Part shown: piece after piece, positions 54,941 through 64,000 of the stretch
Numbering within the stretch: the first letter of the stretch is position 1
Layout: each line of letters begins with the position of its first letter
DNA from: Methylobacter sp.
GTDB taxonomy: Bacteria; Pseudomonadota; Gammaproteobacteria; Methylococcales; Methylomonadaceae
Reading direction: 5' to 3'
Assembly: GCA_026399025.1 (NCBI GenBank)
Contig: JAPLRU010000111.1
Location: 61,855 to 125,854, forward strand
DNA: 64,000 nt
The notes under the pieces: model-generated
Seen by the model: only the letters and a program-made list of their open reading frames with translations
What the model was told of the DNA's origin: nothing
Database searches by the model: none
Program-made: the position numbers and the translations under genes

Positions 54941-54984
54941 CCGCGAAGACACGACGCTTATTTCTTCGTGTCTTCGTGGCGAAT
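54941..54984. repeat. Hairpin of the TTCGTG family between converging genes
   Basis: CCGCGAAGACACGA pairs with TTCGTGTCTTCGTGG around a short A/T-rich centre. It lies between the ends of ppa and the asparaginase gene and could serve as a shared terminator. Confidence 0.6.
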
Positions 54985-55011
54985 GCTTTTTAAAGTTGGC
55001 GATCAGTGTAA

Positions 55012-56022
55012 TTAAAGGTGTTCCCCGGCAAGATCCGCGTTAATAAAATCCCGTATTTCCCGCTTATCGTCAAAATTCCCATAAGCCAGCAGTAGCTTTA
55101 CATAAGCCGCTTCAATCGACATATTCCAGATCATTTCAGCGCCTTGCTCGATTAACGCTTGGGTGCTTTGATAGGCATCGGCCGATTTAATCGCCGGCGC
55201 CAGATAAACGCTAATATCTTGTTGCCCGCAACGTTTAATGAATTCAAGCAACGAATAGTTTTCTCCCCATTGCAGCGACGCACATGCGGTACCGGAATGA
55301 TATAAATCATGCACTACCGCATCGACGCCGTCCAGGTTAAAGCGGGTGTAATCCAGTCCGGGATAGGGTTTTATCATGACGATGCGTTCGGAGAACACGG
55401 CTTTTAACGGAAGTCTGGGGCTTGGTTGTGCCGATGAAGTCAATGGCGAAAACTGCCGATTTGCAAAGTGCAGATAACTTTTGCCCTGCACACTGAAAAA
55501 ATCGCCGCTTAATTGCAGCGAACAGGCTAAACGCGCGCCTTGGTGTACTTGTATTATCTGCTGCTGATTTCGATAAGGTACAAAAACGCCGGCTTGGTTG
55601 ATTTGCCGGATAAACTCAATCGCGCAGATGAAATTCTCCAGGCCGTTGGCTTTAGGGTGATTCAGCGGATAATCGCTGGAAACCAGCAGCATCGGGATTT
55701 TTGCCGCATTAAAATAAAAGCTCAAGGCGCAAGCGCTATACGCCAAAGTATCGGTGCCGTGAGTCACGATAATGCCGTCGTACTGTTCGGGCCGCGCGGC
55801 TTCTATGGCGGCGATGAGGATTTTCCAAGCATCGGGGGCAAGGTTTTCGCTTAAAATCCGGAGCGGCCGGATCGTATCAAAATGGATTTGCCGATGGTTT
55901 TGATCGTGTTGCCGGAACAAGCGGATCAATTCGAACGAGGCGCTGTCTTCGGTGTCGATGGTGCCGCCGGCGGCAAGGGAACCGATAGTGCCGCCGGTAA
56001 ATACAACCAGAATATTTTTCAT
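55012..56022 (-). CDS. L-asparaginase (type I-like)
   Basis: Hydrolyses asparagine to aspartate and ammonia. Both asparaginase signatures are present: LVVFTGGTIGSLAAGG at the start, with the nucleophile threonine, and GIIVTHGTDTLAYSACALSF. SDYPLNHPKANGLENF follows. There is no signal peptide, indicating a cytosolic enzyme. The length of 336 residues is typical of type I. It converges with ppa. Substrate could include glutamine or other amides; exact preference cannot be told. Confidence 0.88.
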   Translation of the reverse strand: MKNILVVFTGGTIGSLAAGGTIDTEDSASFELIRLFRQHDQNHRQIHFDTIRPLRILSENLAPDAWKILIAAIEAARPEQYDGIIVTHGTDTLAYSACALSFYFNAAKIPMLLVSSDYPLNHPKANGLENFICAIEFIRQINQAGVFVPYRNQQQIIQVHQGARLACSLQLSGDFFSVQGKSYLHFANRQFSPLTSSAQPSPRLPLKAVFSERIVMIKPYPGLDYTRFNLDGVDAVVHDLYHSGTACASLQWGENYSLLEFIKRCGQQDISVYLAPAIKSADAYQSTQALIEQGAEMIWNMSIEAAYVKLLLAYGNFDDKREIRDFINADLAGEHL

Positions 56023-56148
56023 AATGGGACGTTTGGGTAGAATTTAATGACTGGGAGTCTGTCTGACTTGTATGATTTTACAAACATTGTCTTCAAAAAA
56101 CACTATCACCACGAAGGACTGGAAGGCTGCTCCTTCCCAAGCTCCGAA

Positions 56149-56280
56149 GACTGTGAAAGTATTTGTTTTAGAACAAAAGCAAAAGCATTCACCACGAAGG
56201 CACGAAGTTCACGAAGGAAAAATAATTGTTTAAACCTAATATATTGAAAACTTCGTGTCCTTCGTGCCTTCGTGGTGAAT
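56149..56280. repeat. Partial copy of the 32.7 kb MITE
   Basis: GACTGTGAAAGTATT at the left, then the shared ACAAAAGCAAAAGCATTCAC, and a TTCACCACGAAGGCACGAA / TTCGTGCCTTCGTGGTGAA inverted pair ending at 56280. The GACTGTGAAA right end is absent. Located upstream of valS. Confidence 0.7.
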
Positions 56281-56423
56281 TTTTTAGGATTTTTAATCAA
56301 ACGAGAATTTTCTGACCCCCACGATTTACCTCAAGCCACCCCGGCAAAATAATCATTACCGCCCCACGTCCCCTTCTTAATCCTGCTAAAATAGATATTT
56401 TTCACGAAAACAATAACGCATCC

Positions 56424-59321
56424 ATGGAAAAAACATACGCTCCTCATTCAATCGAACAACGCTGGTATCAAACCTGGGAAGAAAAAGGCTACTTTACCGC
56501 CAAGGATGGTGGGTATGCCGCAAACCAGTCAGGAACTGGTGCGGCAGCGGCCAAGCCGGAAGGCGAATCTTATTGCATCATGATTCCACCGCCTAACGTC
56601 ACCGGCAGTTTGCATATGGGCCATGCGTTTCAGGATACCATCATGGATGCACTGACCCGTTATCACCGGATGAAAGGCTACAGCACGTTGTGGCAAGCGG
56701 GCACCGACCACGCGGGCATTGCCACGCAAATGGTGGTTGAACGGCTGTGTAATGCCGAAGGTCTTACCCGTCACGATCTCGGCCGTGAAAAGTTCCTGGA
56801 AAAAGTCTGGGAATGGAAGGAGGAATCGGGCGGCACCATTACCCGGCAATTGCGGCGCATGGGCTCTTCGCTGGATTGGAACCGGGAGCGGTTCACCATG
56901 GATCAAGGCATGTCCGATGCGGTGCAGGAAGTGTTTATTCGGCTTTATGAAGAAGGCTTGATTTATCGCGGCAAGCGCTTGGTCAATTGGGACCCGGTTC
57001 TGCATACCGCGGTGTCCGACCTGGAAGTGTTGTCCGAAGAAGAAAACGGCTTCATGTGGCATCTGCGTTATCCGCTGTCGAACGGTCAGGGGCATTTGAT
57101 CGTCGCCACCACGCGTCCCGAAACCATGCTCGGCGATGCCGCGGTAGCGATTCATCCCAATGACGAGCGCTATAAACATTTGCTAGGCGAGTTTGTGGAG
57201 CTGCCGTTAACCGGCCGCCTGATTCCGATTATTGCCGACGATTATGTCGATCCCGAATTCGGCACCGGCTGCGTCAAAATTACTCCGGCCCATGATTTTA
57301 ACGATTACGAAGTTTGGACGCGTCACCGCCATACTTCGTCTATTCAGGATTTACCGCATGGCGGCTTGATTAACATTTTAACGATCGACGCGAGCATTTG
57401 CGCCGATGACTTAGTCCCTGTTCAATACCGCAGCCTGGACCGCTTTGAAGCGCGCAAACAAATCGTCGCCGATCTTGAGGCGGCGGGTTTGCTGGAAAAA
57501 ATCGTCGACCATAAATTAATGGTGCCGCGCGGCGACCGTACTAACAGTGTTATCGAACCGCTGTTGACCGACCAATGGTATGTCAAAGTCGCGCCGCTGG
57601 CCGAACCTGCGATTGCCGCGGTCGAAAACGGCGACATCAAGTTCGTACCGGACAATTGGAAAAACACTTATTTTGACTGGATGCGCAATATTCAGGACTG
57701 GTGCATCTCCCGGCAAATTTGGTGGGGCCATCGCATTCCGGCCTGGTATGACACTATGGGCAACGTTTATGTCGGCAATTCGGAGCAAGACATCCGCGCC
57801 AAGCATAAGCTGCCCGCCGATTATGCGCTGAAGCAGGACGAGGATGTGCTGGATACCTGGTTTTCATCGGCGCTATGGCCTTTTTCGACGCTGGGTTGGC
57901 CGGAACAAACGCCGGAATTGGCCAAGCATTATCCGACCAGCGTATTGGTGACCGGCTTCGACATCATTTTCTTCTGGGTCGCCCGAATGATTATGATGGG
58001 TCTTAAATTCCAAGGCGAAGTGCCGTTTAAAGAGGTGTACATCCACGGCTTGGTGCGCGATGCGGAAGGACAAAAAATGTCCAAATCCAAAGGCAATGTG
58101 CTCGACCCGATTGACATCATCGACGGCATAGAACTCGAAGCTTTGGTGGCAAAACGCATTTCCGGCATGATGCAGCCGCATTTAGCCAAAAAAATCGAAC
58201 AAGATACCCGCAAACAGTTTCCGGACGGCATTCGCTCTTACGGTACCGATGCGTTGCGGTTTACCTTTGCGTCGCTGGCATCGACCGGCCGCGATATTCG
58301 TTTCGATTTGGCCCGCACCGAAGGTTACCGGAACTTTTGTAACAAGCTGTGGAATGCCGCGCGTTTTGTGCTGATGAATACCGAAGATCAGGATAACGGC
58401 CTATCCGGCGAGCTTTGCAGATACAGTCAAGTGGATCGCTGGATTACGTCCCGTCTGCATCAGGTCACGGCGGTAACCGGTAATGCTATCGAACATTACC
58501 GTTTCGACTTGGCGGCGCAGGCCATTTATGACTTTACCTGGAATGAATACTGCGATTGGTATCTGGAACTGGCGAAAATATCGCTGCAATCCAGCGATAA
58601 AGCCTTGCAACGCGGCACCCGTAAAACCTTGCTGACGGTTTTGGAATCGATTTTACGTTTGGCGCATCCGATCATCCCGTTTATCACCGAAGAAATTTGG
58701 CAGCGCGTTGCGCCTCTGGCCGGGATTATCGCCAGGGATGGTGTGTATGCCGCAAGCCAGCCGGGAGCTGGCGCGGCGCAAGCCGGTACCATTATGTTGC
58801 AGCCTTATCCGGTAGCGGATGAAAGCTTGATCGATAACAAGGCTATCGCCGAAACTAACTGGGTCATGAATTTCATTCTGGGTGTGCGTCGTATCCGCGG
58901 CGAAATGAATATCGCCCCCGGTAAACCGCTGCCGGTATTACTGCAAAACGGCACCTATATTGACCAGCAAAGTTTGGACAACAATCTGAATTACCTGAGA
59001 AAAATGGCTAAGCTGGAATCGATCATCTGGTTAAACAGCACCGAATCCGCGCCGGAATCGGCGATGGCCTTAGTCGGCGACTTGAGAATCCTGATTCCGA
59101 TGGCCGGTTTGATCGACAAGGAAGCGGAACTGGCGCGGCTGGACAAGGAAATACAAAAAATCAATAACGATCTGCCCAGAATCGAAGGCAAGTTAAATAA
59201 CCCGGCGTTTGTCGATAAAGCGCCGCCGGAAGTCATCGATAAAGAAAAAGCCAAGCTGGCCGACTTGCGCTCGACCTTAAACAACCTTGAACAGCAACAG
59301 CATAAAATTCGGGCCTTATAA
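56424..59321 (+). CDS. valS: Valyl-tRNA synthetase carrying two in-frame palindromic insertions
   Basis: Class I synthetase charging tRNA-Val. HIGH is [22 protein letters not shown] is [17 protein letters not shown], editing domain includes [20 protein letters not shown], and a C-terminal coiled coil ([19 protein letters not shown]) is kept. The 965 residues are longer than usual for two reasons: residues about 26-43 ([18 protein letters not shown]) and about 770-787 ([18 protein letters not shown]) are alike and absent from other ValRS proteins, where YFTAKPEGE-like and GI-ADTIMLQP-like sequences are continuous. Both are translated copies of one palindromic DNA element. They lie near the N-terminal surface and just before the anticodon-arm region, so folding is presumably tolerated. 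Confidence 0.95.
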   Translation: MEKTYAPHSIEQRWYQTWEEKGYFTAKDGGYAANQSGTGAAAAKPEGESYCIMIPPPNVTGSLHMGHAFQDTIMDALTRYHRMKGYSTLWQAGTDHAGIATQMVVERLCNAEGLTRHDLGREKFLEKVWEWKEESGGTITRQLRRMGSSLDWNRERFTMDQGMSDAVQEVFIRLYEEGLIYRGKRLVNWDPVLHTAVSDLEVLSEEENGFMWHLRYPLSNGQGHLIVATTRPETMLGDAAVAIHPNDERYKHLLGEFVELPLTGRLIPIIADDYVDPEFGTGCVKITPAHDFNDYEVWTRHRHTSSIQDLPHGGLINILTIDASICADDLVPVQYRSLDRFEARKQIVADLEAAGLLEKIVDHKLMVPRGDRTNSVIEPLLTDQWYVKVAPLAEPAIAAVENGDIKFVPDNWKNTYFDWMRNIQDWCISRQIWWGHRIPAWYDTMGNVYVGNSEQDIRAKHKLPADYALKQDEDVLDTWFSSALWPFSTLGWPEQTPELAKHYPTSVLVTGFDIIFFWVARMIMMGLKFQGEVPFKEVYIHGLVRDAEGQKMSKSKGNVLDPIDIIDGIELEALVAKRISGMMQPHLAKKIEQDTRKQFPDGIRSYGTDALRFTFASLASTGRDIRFDLARTEGYRNFCNKLWNAARFVLMNTEDQDNGLSGELCRYSQVDRWITSRLHQVTAVTGNAIEHYRFDLAAQAIYDFTWNEYCDWYLELAKISLQSSDKALQRGTRKTLLTVLESILRLAHPIIPFITEEIWQRVAPLAGIIARDGVYAASQPGAGAAQAGTIMLQPYPVADESLIDNKAIAETNWVMNFILGVRRIRGEMNIAPGKPLPVLLQNGTYIDQQSLDNNLNYLRKMAKLESIIWLNSTESAPESAMALVGDLRILIPMAGLIDKEAELARLDKEIQKINNDLPRIEGKLNNPAFVDKAPPEVIDKEKAKLADLRSTLNNLEQQQHKIRAL
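56499..56549 (+). repeat. In-frame palindromic element in valS, N-terminal copy
   Basis: GCCAAGGATGGTGGGTATGC then GCCGC-AA-ACCAGT-CAGGA-ACTGGT-GCGGC. The unit is bracketed by GCCAAG (56499-56504 and 56550-56555), 51 bases apart. Removing one unit restores [11 protein letters not shown]. Confidence 0.88.
58731..58778 (+). repeat. In-frame palindromic element in valS, C-terminal copy
   Basis: GCCAGGGATGGTGTGTATGC then GCCGC-AA-GCCAGC-CGGGA-GCTGGC-GCGGC. Same reading frame and coding product type as the N-terminal copy. Position is accurate to about one base. Confidence 0.88.
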
Positions 59322-59412
59322 ATCAGGGAATGCAAGGCTACAGGGAGGCAATCCCTTTAGCCTCGCTCTTTCACCTATATTTGCGTAAACCACTGACACA
59401 GCAAATCATCTT

Positions 59413-61125
59413 ATGAGTAGCGTACCCACAGATATACAATTTAGCGGCCTGACCCGGTGTTTAATTGAAAAAGGCTTGCTAACGGAGAGCGACGCACAAA
59501 TTCATAACCAAGAAGCGCAAAAAAATCAAATCCCGCTAATCCGCTATCTGGTTACCCATAAACTCATTAACAGCAAAGCCTTGGCAACCGAAGCTTCACG
59601 AGAATTCGGCGTGCCGTTTTTCGATCTGGATGCGATTGACTGCCGTCGACTTCCGGTCAACCTTGTCGGCGAAAAACTGATCCGCAAGTGTCATGCGCTA
59701 CCGCTGTTTAGCCGCGGCAAAACGTTGTTTGTCGCGGTATCCGATCCGACCGACTTCCGCGCGCTGGATGACTTCAAATTTCACAGCCGCCTTAATCCGG
59801 AAGCTATTCTGGTTGAGGAAGACAAACTTCTCAAAGCCATCGAAGTGTCTTTAGAAGCCGCCGATACCTCTATGGCTGACATGCTGGATGAGGATTTGAG
59901 CAATCTGGATATCACCGGCGGCGAAGAAGACACCACTAAAGTCGATGTCAACTCAGACGTCGATGACGCGCCCATTGTCCGTTACGTCAACAAGATATTG
60001 CTGGACTCGATAAAACAAGGGGTCTCCGACATCCATATGGAGCCCTACGAGAAAATTTTCCGCATTCGCTATCGGTCGGACGGCATCCTGCGTCAGGTTG
60101 CCACGCCGCCCGCCAGCATTGCCGGTCGACTGGTGTCCCGTCTTAAGGTCATGTCTAAAATGGATATTGCCGAACGTCGGGTACCGCAGGACGGTCGGAT
60201 CAAAATGACCTTATCCAAGAATCGGGCCATTGATTTTCGAGTCAATACCTGCCCGACCTTGTTCGGCGAAAAAGTTGTTTTGCGTATTTTAGATCCGACC
60301 AGCGCTCAGTTGGGTATCGAAAAGCTGGGTTTTGAGCCGGAACAGCAACGGATTTTCCTGGAAGCGATTAACAAACCTTACGGTTTAGTGCTGGTAACGG
60401 GGCCCACCGGTAGCGGTAAAACGGTGACGCTCTATACCGGTTTAAATATTCTCAACACCATAGAACGAAACATTTCCACGGCCGAAGACCCGGTGGAAAT
60501 TACCGTGGAAGGCATCAATCAGGTCAATATGAATCCGAAAGCGGGCCTGACTTTCGCCAGTGCTTTACGCGCCTTTTTGCGGCAAGATCCCGACATCATC
60601 ATGGTCGGCGAAATCCGTGATTTGGAAACCGCCGAAATCGCCGTTAAAGCCGCTCAAACCGGGCATTTAGTGCTGTCGACCCTGCATACCAACGACGCGC
60701 CGCAAACCTTAAACCGCTTGTTGCAAATGGGCATACCGCCGTTCAACATTGTCGCCTCGGTTAATTTGATTATGGCGCAACGCTTGGGCCGGCGGCTTTG
60801 CGAACATTGCAAGGTGCCCGCCGACTTTCCCGACAAAGTGCTGCTCGGTGCCGGTTTTAAACAGGAAGAGTTGCGCGATCTTAAAATATTCAGCCCGGTG
60901 GGCTGCGATCATTGCAACAATGGCTATAAAGGCCGGGTCGGCGTCTATCAAGTTCTGACCCTGACTGACAAAATGCGTACATTGATATTAAACGGCGGCA
61001 ATACCGATCAACTCGCGGAGTGCGCTTTGGCCGAAGGTTTTAATGACCTGCGTCGGTCCGGCTTAAACAAAGTGCGCATGGGCATCACCAGCCTCGAAGA
61101 AATTGACCGGATCACCAAGGAATAA
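59413..61125 (+). CDS. pilB: Type IV pilus assembly ATPase PilB
   Basis: Hexameric motor that powers pilin polymerisation at the inner membrane. The N-terminal N1/N2 domain (about 1-150) includes GVPFFDLDAIDCRRLP. The motor has DIHMEPYE, Walker A LVTGPTGSGKTVTLYTGL, the Asp box, Walker B region PDIIMVGEIRDLETAEIAVKAAQTGHLVLSTLHTNDA with the His box, and the tetracysteine zinc motif CEHCKVP ... CDHCNNGYKGRVGVY. The length of 570 residues is normal. pilC starts two bases after its stop. Confidence 0.96.
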   Translation: MSSVPTDIQFSGLTRCLIEKGLLTESDAQIHNQEAQKNQIPLIRYLVTHKLINSKALATEASREFGVPFFDLDAIDCRRLPVNLVGEKLIRKCHALPLFSRGKTLFVAVSDPTDFRALDDFKFHSRLNPEAILVEEDKLLKAIEVSLEAADTSMADMLDEDLSNLDITGGEEDTTKVDVNSDVDDAPIVRYVNKILLDSIKQGVSDIHMEPYEKIFRIRYRSDGILRQVATPPASIAGRLVSRLKVMSKMDIAERRVPQDGRIKMTLSKNRAIDFRVNTCPTLFGEKVVLRILDPTSAQLGIEKLGFEPEQQRIFLEAINKPYGLVLVTGPTGSGKTVTLYTGLNILNTIERNISTAEDPVEITVEGINQVNMNPKAGLTFASALRAFLRQDPDIIMVGEIRDLETAEIAVKAAQTGHLVLSTLHTNDAPQTLNRLLQMGIPPFNIVASVNLIMAQRLGRRLCEHCKVPADFPDKVLLGAGFKQEELRDLKIFSPVGCDHCNNGYKGRVGVYQVLTLTDKMRTLILNGGNTDQLAECALAEGFNDLRRSGLNKVRMGITSLEEIDRITKE

Positions 61126-61127
61126 AC

Positions 61128-62348
61128 ATGGCTGAACAAACTGAACAAATCGACTTCATCTGGTCCGGAACCGACAAAAATAAACACAAAGCCGGCGGTA
61201 TCATTTCCGCAAGAAGCGAAGTCATTGCCAAAACCGAGCTGCGGCGGCAGGGTTATCGCGTAATTAAGTTCAAGAAGAAACCTAAGCCGTTATTCTCCAA
61301 AAAAGTCCAAGCGATCACGCCTGCCGATATTGCTATTTTTGCGAGGCAATTGGCCACCATGCTTAAAGCGGGCGTACCTTTGGTGCAATCGTTCGATATT
61401 GTCGGCAAAGGCCACGACAATGCCAGCATGGAAGCGTTGTTAATGGGCATCAAAGGCGATATTGAAGGCGGCGATACCTTGGCCCAGGCACTTAAAAAAA
61501 GACCGCTGTATTTTGATGAATTGACCTGTAACTTGGTTGACGCGGGCGAACAGGCCGGGGTATTGGAAACATTGCTGGAGAAAATCGCGACTTACAAAGA
61601 AAAAACCGAGTCGATGAAGAAAAAGATCAAAAAGGCGCTGACTTATCCGATCGCTGTGGTTGTCGTCGCCTTTATTGTGACCACTATTTTGCTGATTTTC
61701 GTGGTTCCGGTATTTTCCGACATGTTCAAAAGCTTCGGCGCCGACTTGCCGGCCTTCACTAAAATGGTGGTGTCCATGTCGGAATGGATGCAGGCTTGGT
61801 GGTATGTGGTTGTCGGCATTGTGGTCAGTCTCGTTTATACCTTCGGTTACTTTAAAAAACGTTCAAAAGCGTTTAACCATTTTCTCGATAGAACGATGCT
61901 GAAACTACCGGTCGTCGGTCTCATTTTAAATAAGTCCGCCATCGCCCGCTTTGCCAGGACCTTGGCCACCATGTCCGCAGCCGGGGTGCCTTTGGTGGAA
62001 GCGCTGGAGTCCGTTGCCGGCGCCTGCGGCAATATTGTGTATAGCGAAGCCGTTCTAAAAATGCGCGATGAAGTATCAACCGGGCAGCGGCTGCAATTTG
62101 CGATGCAGCAGGCCAACTTATGGCCCAACATGGTGATACAGATGGTCGCTATCGGCGAAGAGTCCGGCGCCATGGATTCCATGCTGTTAAAAGTCGCCGA
62201 TTTTTTCGATGAAGAAGTCGATAACCTGGTTGATAACCTGAGCAGCTTAATGGAGCCTATTATTATGGTCATTTTGGGTATTTTGGTCGGCGGCCTGATT
62301 GTGGCGATGTATTTACCGATCTTTAAAATGGGTTCGGCGATCAAGTAA
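61128..62348 (+). CDS. pilC: Type IV pilus inner-membrane platform protein PilC
   Basis: Polytopic protein of the T2SF family that couples PilB to the growing pilus. Seen: two T2SF domains, LATMLKAGVPLVQSFDIV and a repeat-like LATMSAAGVPLVEALESV, three or so transmembrane helices (AVVVVAFIVTTILLIFVVPVF, WWYVVVGIVVSLVYTFG, PIIMVILGILVGGLIVAMYLPIF). The length of 406 residues is exact. The usual third gene pilD does not follow; instead there is a dispersed repeat and an oxidoreductase. Confidence 0.96.
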   Translation: MAEQTEQIDFIWSGTDKNKHKAGGIISARSEVIAKTELRRQGYRVIKFKKKPKPLFSKKVQAITPADIAIFARQLATMLKAGVPLVQSFDIVGKGHDNASMEALLMGIKGDIEGGDTLAQALKKRPLYFDELTCNLVDAGEQAGVLETLLEKIATYKEKTESMKKKIKKALTYPIAVVVVAFIVTTILLIFVVPVFSDMFKSFGADLPAFTKMVVSMSEWMQAWWYVVVGIVVSLVYTFGYFKKRSKAFNHFLDRTMLKLPVVGLILNKSAIARFARTLATMSAAGVPLVEALESVAGACGNIVYSEAVLKMRDEVSTGQRLQFAMQQANLWPNMVIQMVAIGEESGAMDSMLLKVADFFDEEVDNLVDNLSSLMEPIIMVILGILVGGLIVAMYLPIFKMGSAIK

Positions 62349-62465
62349 ACCTGACAAGCCAAGAACTGTTCTGTTGTGTAATGTTGACAGCGTGATTGCA
62401 GTTCAACCATATCGCTTTCGCTCGGAAGAGTATGACAAGGCGTATTGTCGTATTTCTAGCTATTT

Positions 62466-62568
62466 TGCCAAAGCGCATCTTTTGATGCGAAAAAAGGCAA
62501 CAGGCGAATAAATTGTTTTCTAGGTTTCCATCCAAATTACGGACATCACCTTATTGTTGCAAGCCTTG
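62466..62568 (+). repeat. 103 bp dispersed repeat, copy 2
   Basis: 94% identical by eye to 44561-44663. It includes CGCATC-TTTT-GATGCG, a perfect hairpin in this copy but imperfect in copy 1. Confidence 0.85.
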
Positions 62569-62616
62569 CCGACTTTTACACTGAAGCCCTGGTTATTTCA
62601 ATGATTTGGGGGTTTT

Positions 62617-63792
62617 ATGTGGGCAAGCTGGTTAGCAAGTTTATGGCGTATTGCAATGATGTTGGGCGATTATCGCGGCTGGTATCGCCGCTTATCGGGA
62701 CAAGCGCAAATTGATGTGGCGATTATTACCAACATCCGCGATGACGCCGAAGGCCGGGTGTTTTGGGGTAACAAACTGCCGAAATCGGGCCATTCCAATG
62801 GCGCGCGCATTTACCTGAACGGCGTATCGGGCCAGGTGCGGGGCATCTGTATTACCGCCGAGGAACTGATGACCAAAAGCGGCCGAGTCCGCGCCAAAAA
62901 ATATTTTATCGACGCGGTCGTTTGGGCGCAAAAACGCGGCGCTAAAGTGGTGCTGTTGGCTGCGTCAACCAAGCGCTTATTCGGCCGGGACGGGCACGAA
63001 TTAAAACAGCTGTTTCCCGACATACTGTTTACTATCGGCGATAACGGCACCGCTACGCTGTTATGCCTGGACATCGACCGCGCCTTGGCAAGAACCCGCT
63101 TGAACCGAGGCAATCCCAGAATTTTAGTGCTGGGTCCTTACGGTATTTTAGGCACGGCGGTGACCGAGCATTTATTGGCTAAGCGGTTTGAATTAATAGG
63201 CTTCGGCGCCAACCAAAAAGCCTTGGCGCAAATGGCGGAAGACTATGCGATAAAAGTCGCAACCGATATTGACGCCATCGGCAAAGTCGATGCGGTGATT
63301 GCCTGCACCCACAACGCCAATACCCGCTTAAACAGCGACAGCATCGAACGTTTAAGAAAACATAACCGTAAATTATTGGTCATCGATGTCGCCGAACCGG
63401 CCAATTTGGATGAATCCACCTACCAGCTGTGCCGGGACCGGGTTATTCGCCAGGACGCCGGTAATGCCTATTCGCCGTTGCTGCATTATGTGTTGGGCGG
63501 CATTTCCTCCGGCATGTTGAATTTATTGCCCAATGTGGCGTTCGGCTGTTTTGCCGAATCGCTGACTTTGTACCACGCCATTTATCATGAGCATAACCAT
63601 GTGCTGCTGAATCAGGATTGGTTTCAGGTCAATCCGGCTAACCGCGCATTGATCAAAGACGCCTTTGACTCGGTGTCGGTCGCCAGTCCCAAGCAGACGT
63701 GCTTTAACAAACCGGTCACTTCATTCGAGTTGGACTATTGCGGGCGGGCACATCCTCATGAAACCTCAAAATGGGTTAGAGTAAATAGCTGA
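62617..63792 (+). CDS. Rossmann-fold oxidoreductase, possibly aldehyde or acyl reductase-like
   Basis: A 391-residue protein. The dinucleotide-binding motif is ILVLGPYGILGTAVTEHLLAKRFELIGFGAN (about 168-198), then VDAVIACTHNANTRL and LVIDVAEPANLDE, as in glutamyl-tRNA reductase or shikimate-type dehydrogenases and in cyanobacterial acyl-ACP reductases. The N-terminal part includes GNKLPKSGHSNGARIYLNGVSGQVRGICITAEEL and RAKKYFIDAVVWAQKRGAKVVLLA. The family is not certain. The last 20 residues (RAHPHETSKWVRVNS) may come from repeat sequence. It may be transcribed from its own promoter, 270 bases after pilC. Confidence 0.6.
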   Translation: MWASWLASLWRIAMMLGDYRGWYRRLSGQAQIDVAIITNIRDDAEGRVFWGNKLPKSGHSNGARIYLNGVSGQVRGICITAEELMTKSGRVRAKKYFIDAVVWAQKRGAKVVLLAASTKRLFGRDGHELKQLFPDILFTIGDNGTATLLCLDIDRALARTRLNRGNPRILVLGPYGILGTAVTEHLLAKRFELIGFGANQKALAQMAEDYAIKVATDIDAIGKVDAVIACTHNANTRLNSDSIERLRKHNRKLLVIDVAEPANLDESTYQLCRDRVIRQDAGNAYSPLLHYVLGGISSGMLNLLPNVAFGCFAESLTLYHAIYHEHNHVLLNQDWFQVNPANRALIKDAFDSVSVASPKQTCFNKPVTSFELDYCGRAHPHETSKWVRVNS

Positions 63793-63854
63793 ATGCCTGA
63801 TGGCCCAAACTACTGCGCGCCTTTTATAGTTTTATAGTTCCCACGCTCCGGCGT

Positions 63855-64000
63855 CACTGCCATTAAGTTAAGAAAAAAGCTCCCTCTCCTGCTGGAGAGG
63901 GTTGGGGTGAGGAGAATAAAAATAAGGAAAAAAGCCTTATTTGATCCCCTCATCCTAACCTTCTCCCGGAGGGAGAAGGGACTGTCCAGCCTTAACTTAA
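63855..64000. repeat. Inverted-end element at the right window edge
   Basis: TTAAGTTAAG (63863-63872) is mirrored exactly by CTTAACTTAA (63991-64000), enclosing CTCCCTCTCCTGCTGGAGAG and related GGAGAGGG/CCCTCTCC blocks. The left end is preceded by CACTGCCA, identical to 50832-50849. The element probably extends a few bases beyond the window. Confidence 0.7.

Noticed and set aside
35729..63761. Shared GGGCGGGCA...CATCCTCATG words at 35.73 and 63.74 kb
   Set aside because: The match is about 20 bases with a small gap; too short to call a repeat family with only two copies.

Overview
The window looks like chromosome from a gammaproteobacterium of roughly 50% GC. The core genes (lptF/pepA/holC, gmk, trmB, yajQ, hemW, pyrE, thyA, valS, pilB/pilC) read as gammaproteobacterial. 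The density of small palindromic repeats recalls Methylococcales methanotrophs, but no methane or methanol oxidation gene is present, so that placement is a guess.

Layout. 0-12.4 kb is mostly housekeeping: partial lptF divergent from pepA-holC; a leftward run of DAHP synthase, a fused thiS-thiG, trmB and gmk; a small one-helix membrane protein with a structured leader; yajQ; a two-component system whose sensor domain holds a tandem repeat; hemW and pyrE. 12.6-23.2 kb is mixed: a dynamin-like GTPase, a broken ABC ATPase, a putative nuclease, an orphan BrnA-like antitoxin, a 1352-residue envelope protein of unknown function, trmN6, a DUF4160/DUF2442 pair flanked by short direct repeats, and a BrnT-type toxin-antitoxin pair. 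23.4-27.1 kb is a translationally coupled KAP NTPase and NACHT-LRR pair, a candidate defence operon. 27.3-35.6 kb holds mazG, a PfkB kinase, gcvH, a TPP riboswitch with thiC, a 700 bp knot of nested repeats, and a divergent LuxR regulator and 7TMR-DISM kinase pair.

35.7-43.4 kb is the most interesting part. After a decayed group II intron reverse transcriptase comes a leftward three-gene operon: a nucleoside phosphorylase-VMAP-C protein, a MoxR-type AAA+ ATPase, and a 1430-residue fusion of a SAV_2336/vWA-like region to a tubulin/FtsZ-like GTPase. It resembles the vWA-MoxR-VMAP ternary conflict systems, here with a nucleotide-cleaving domain as probable effector and a tubulin-like GTPase as an unusual third component.

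43.7-53.2 kb contains gene debris (RhuM, a truncated membrane protein, a frameshifted NCS2 permease, a collapsed SWIM gene), small secreted proteins, a flagellin-end-like protein with internal repeats, and a GAF-PAS-GGDEF-EAL protein. 53.3-64 kb returns to housekeeping: thyA, pyrophosphatase, asparaginase, valS, pilB-pilC and a Rossmann oxidoreductase.

A theme runs through the window: short palindromic elements sit between genes and also inside them, in frame. One family occurs twice in valS and once between genes with compensatory stem changes, and a different REP pair of exactly 24 codons lies inside the NACHT gene.
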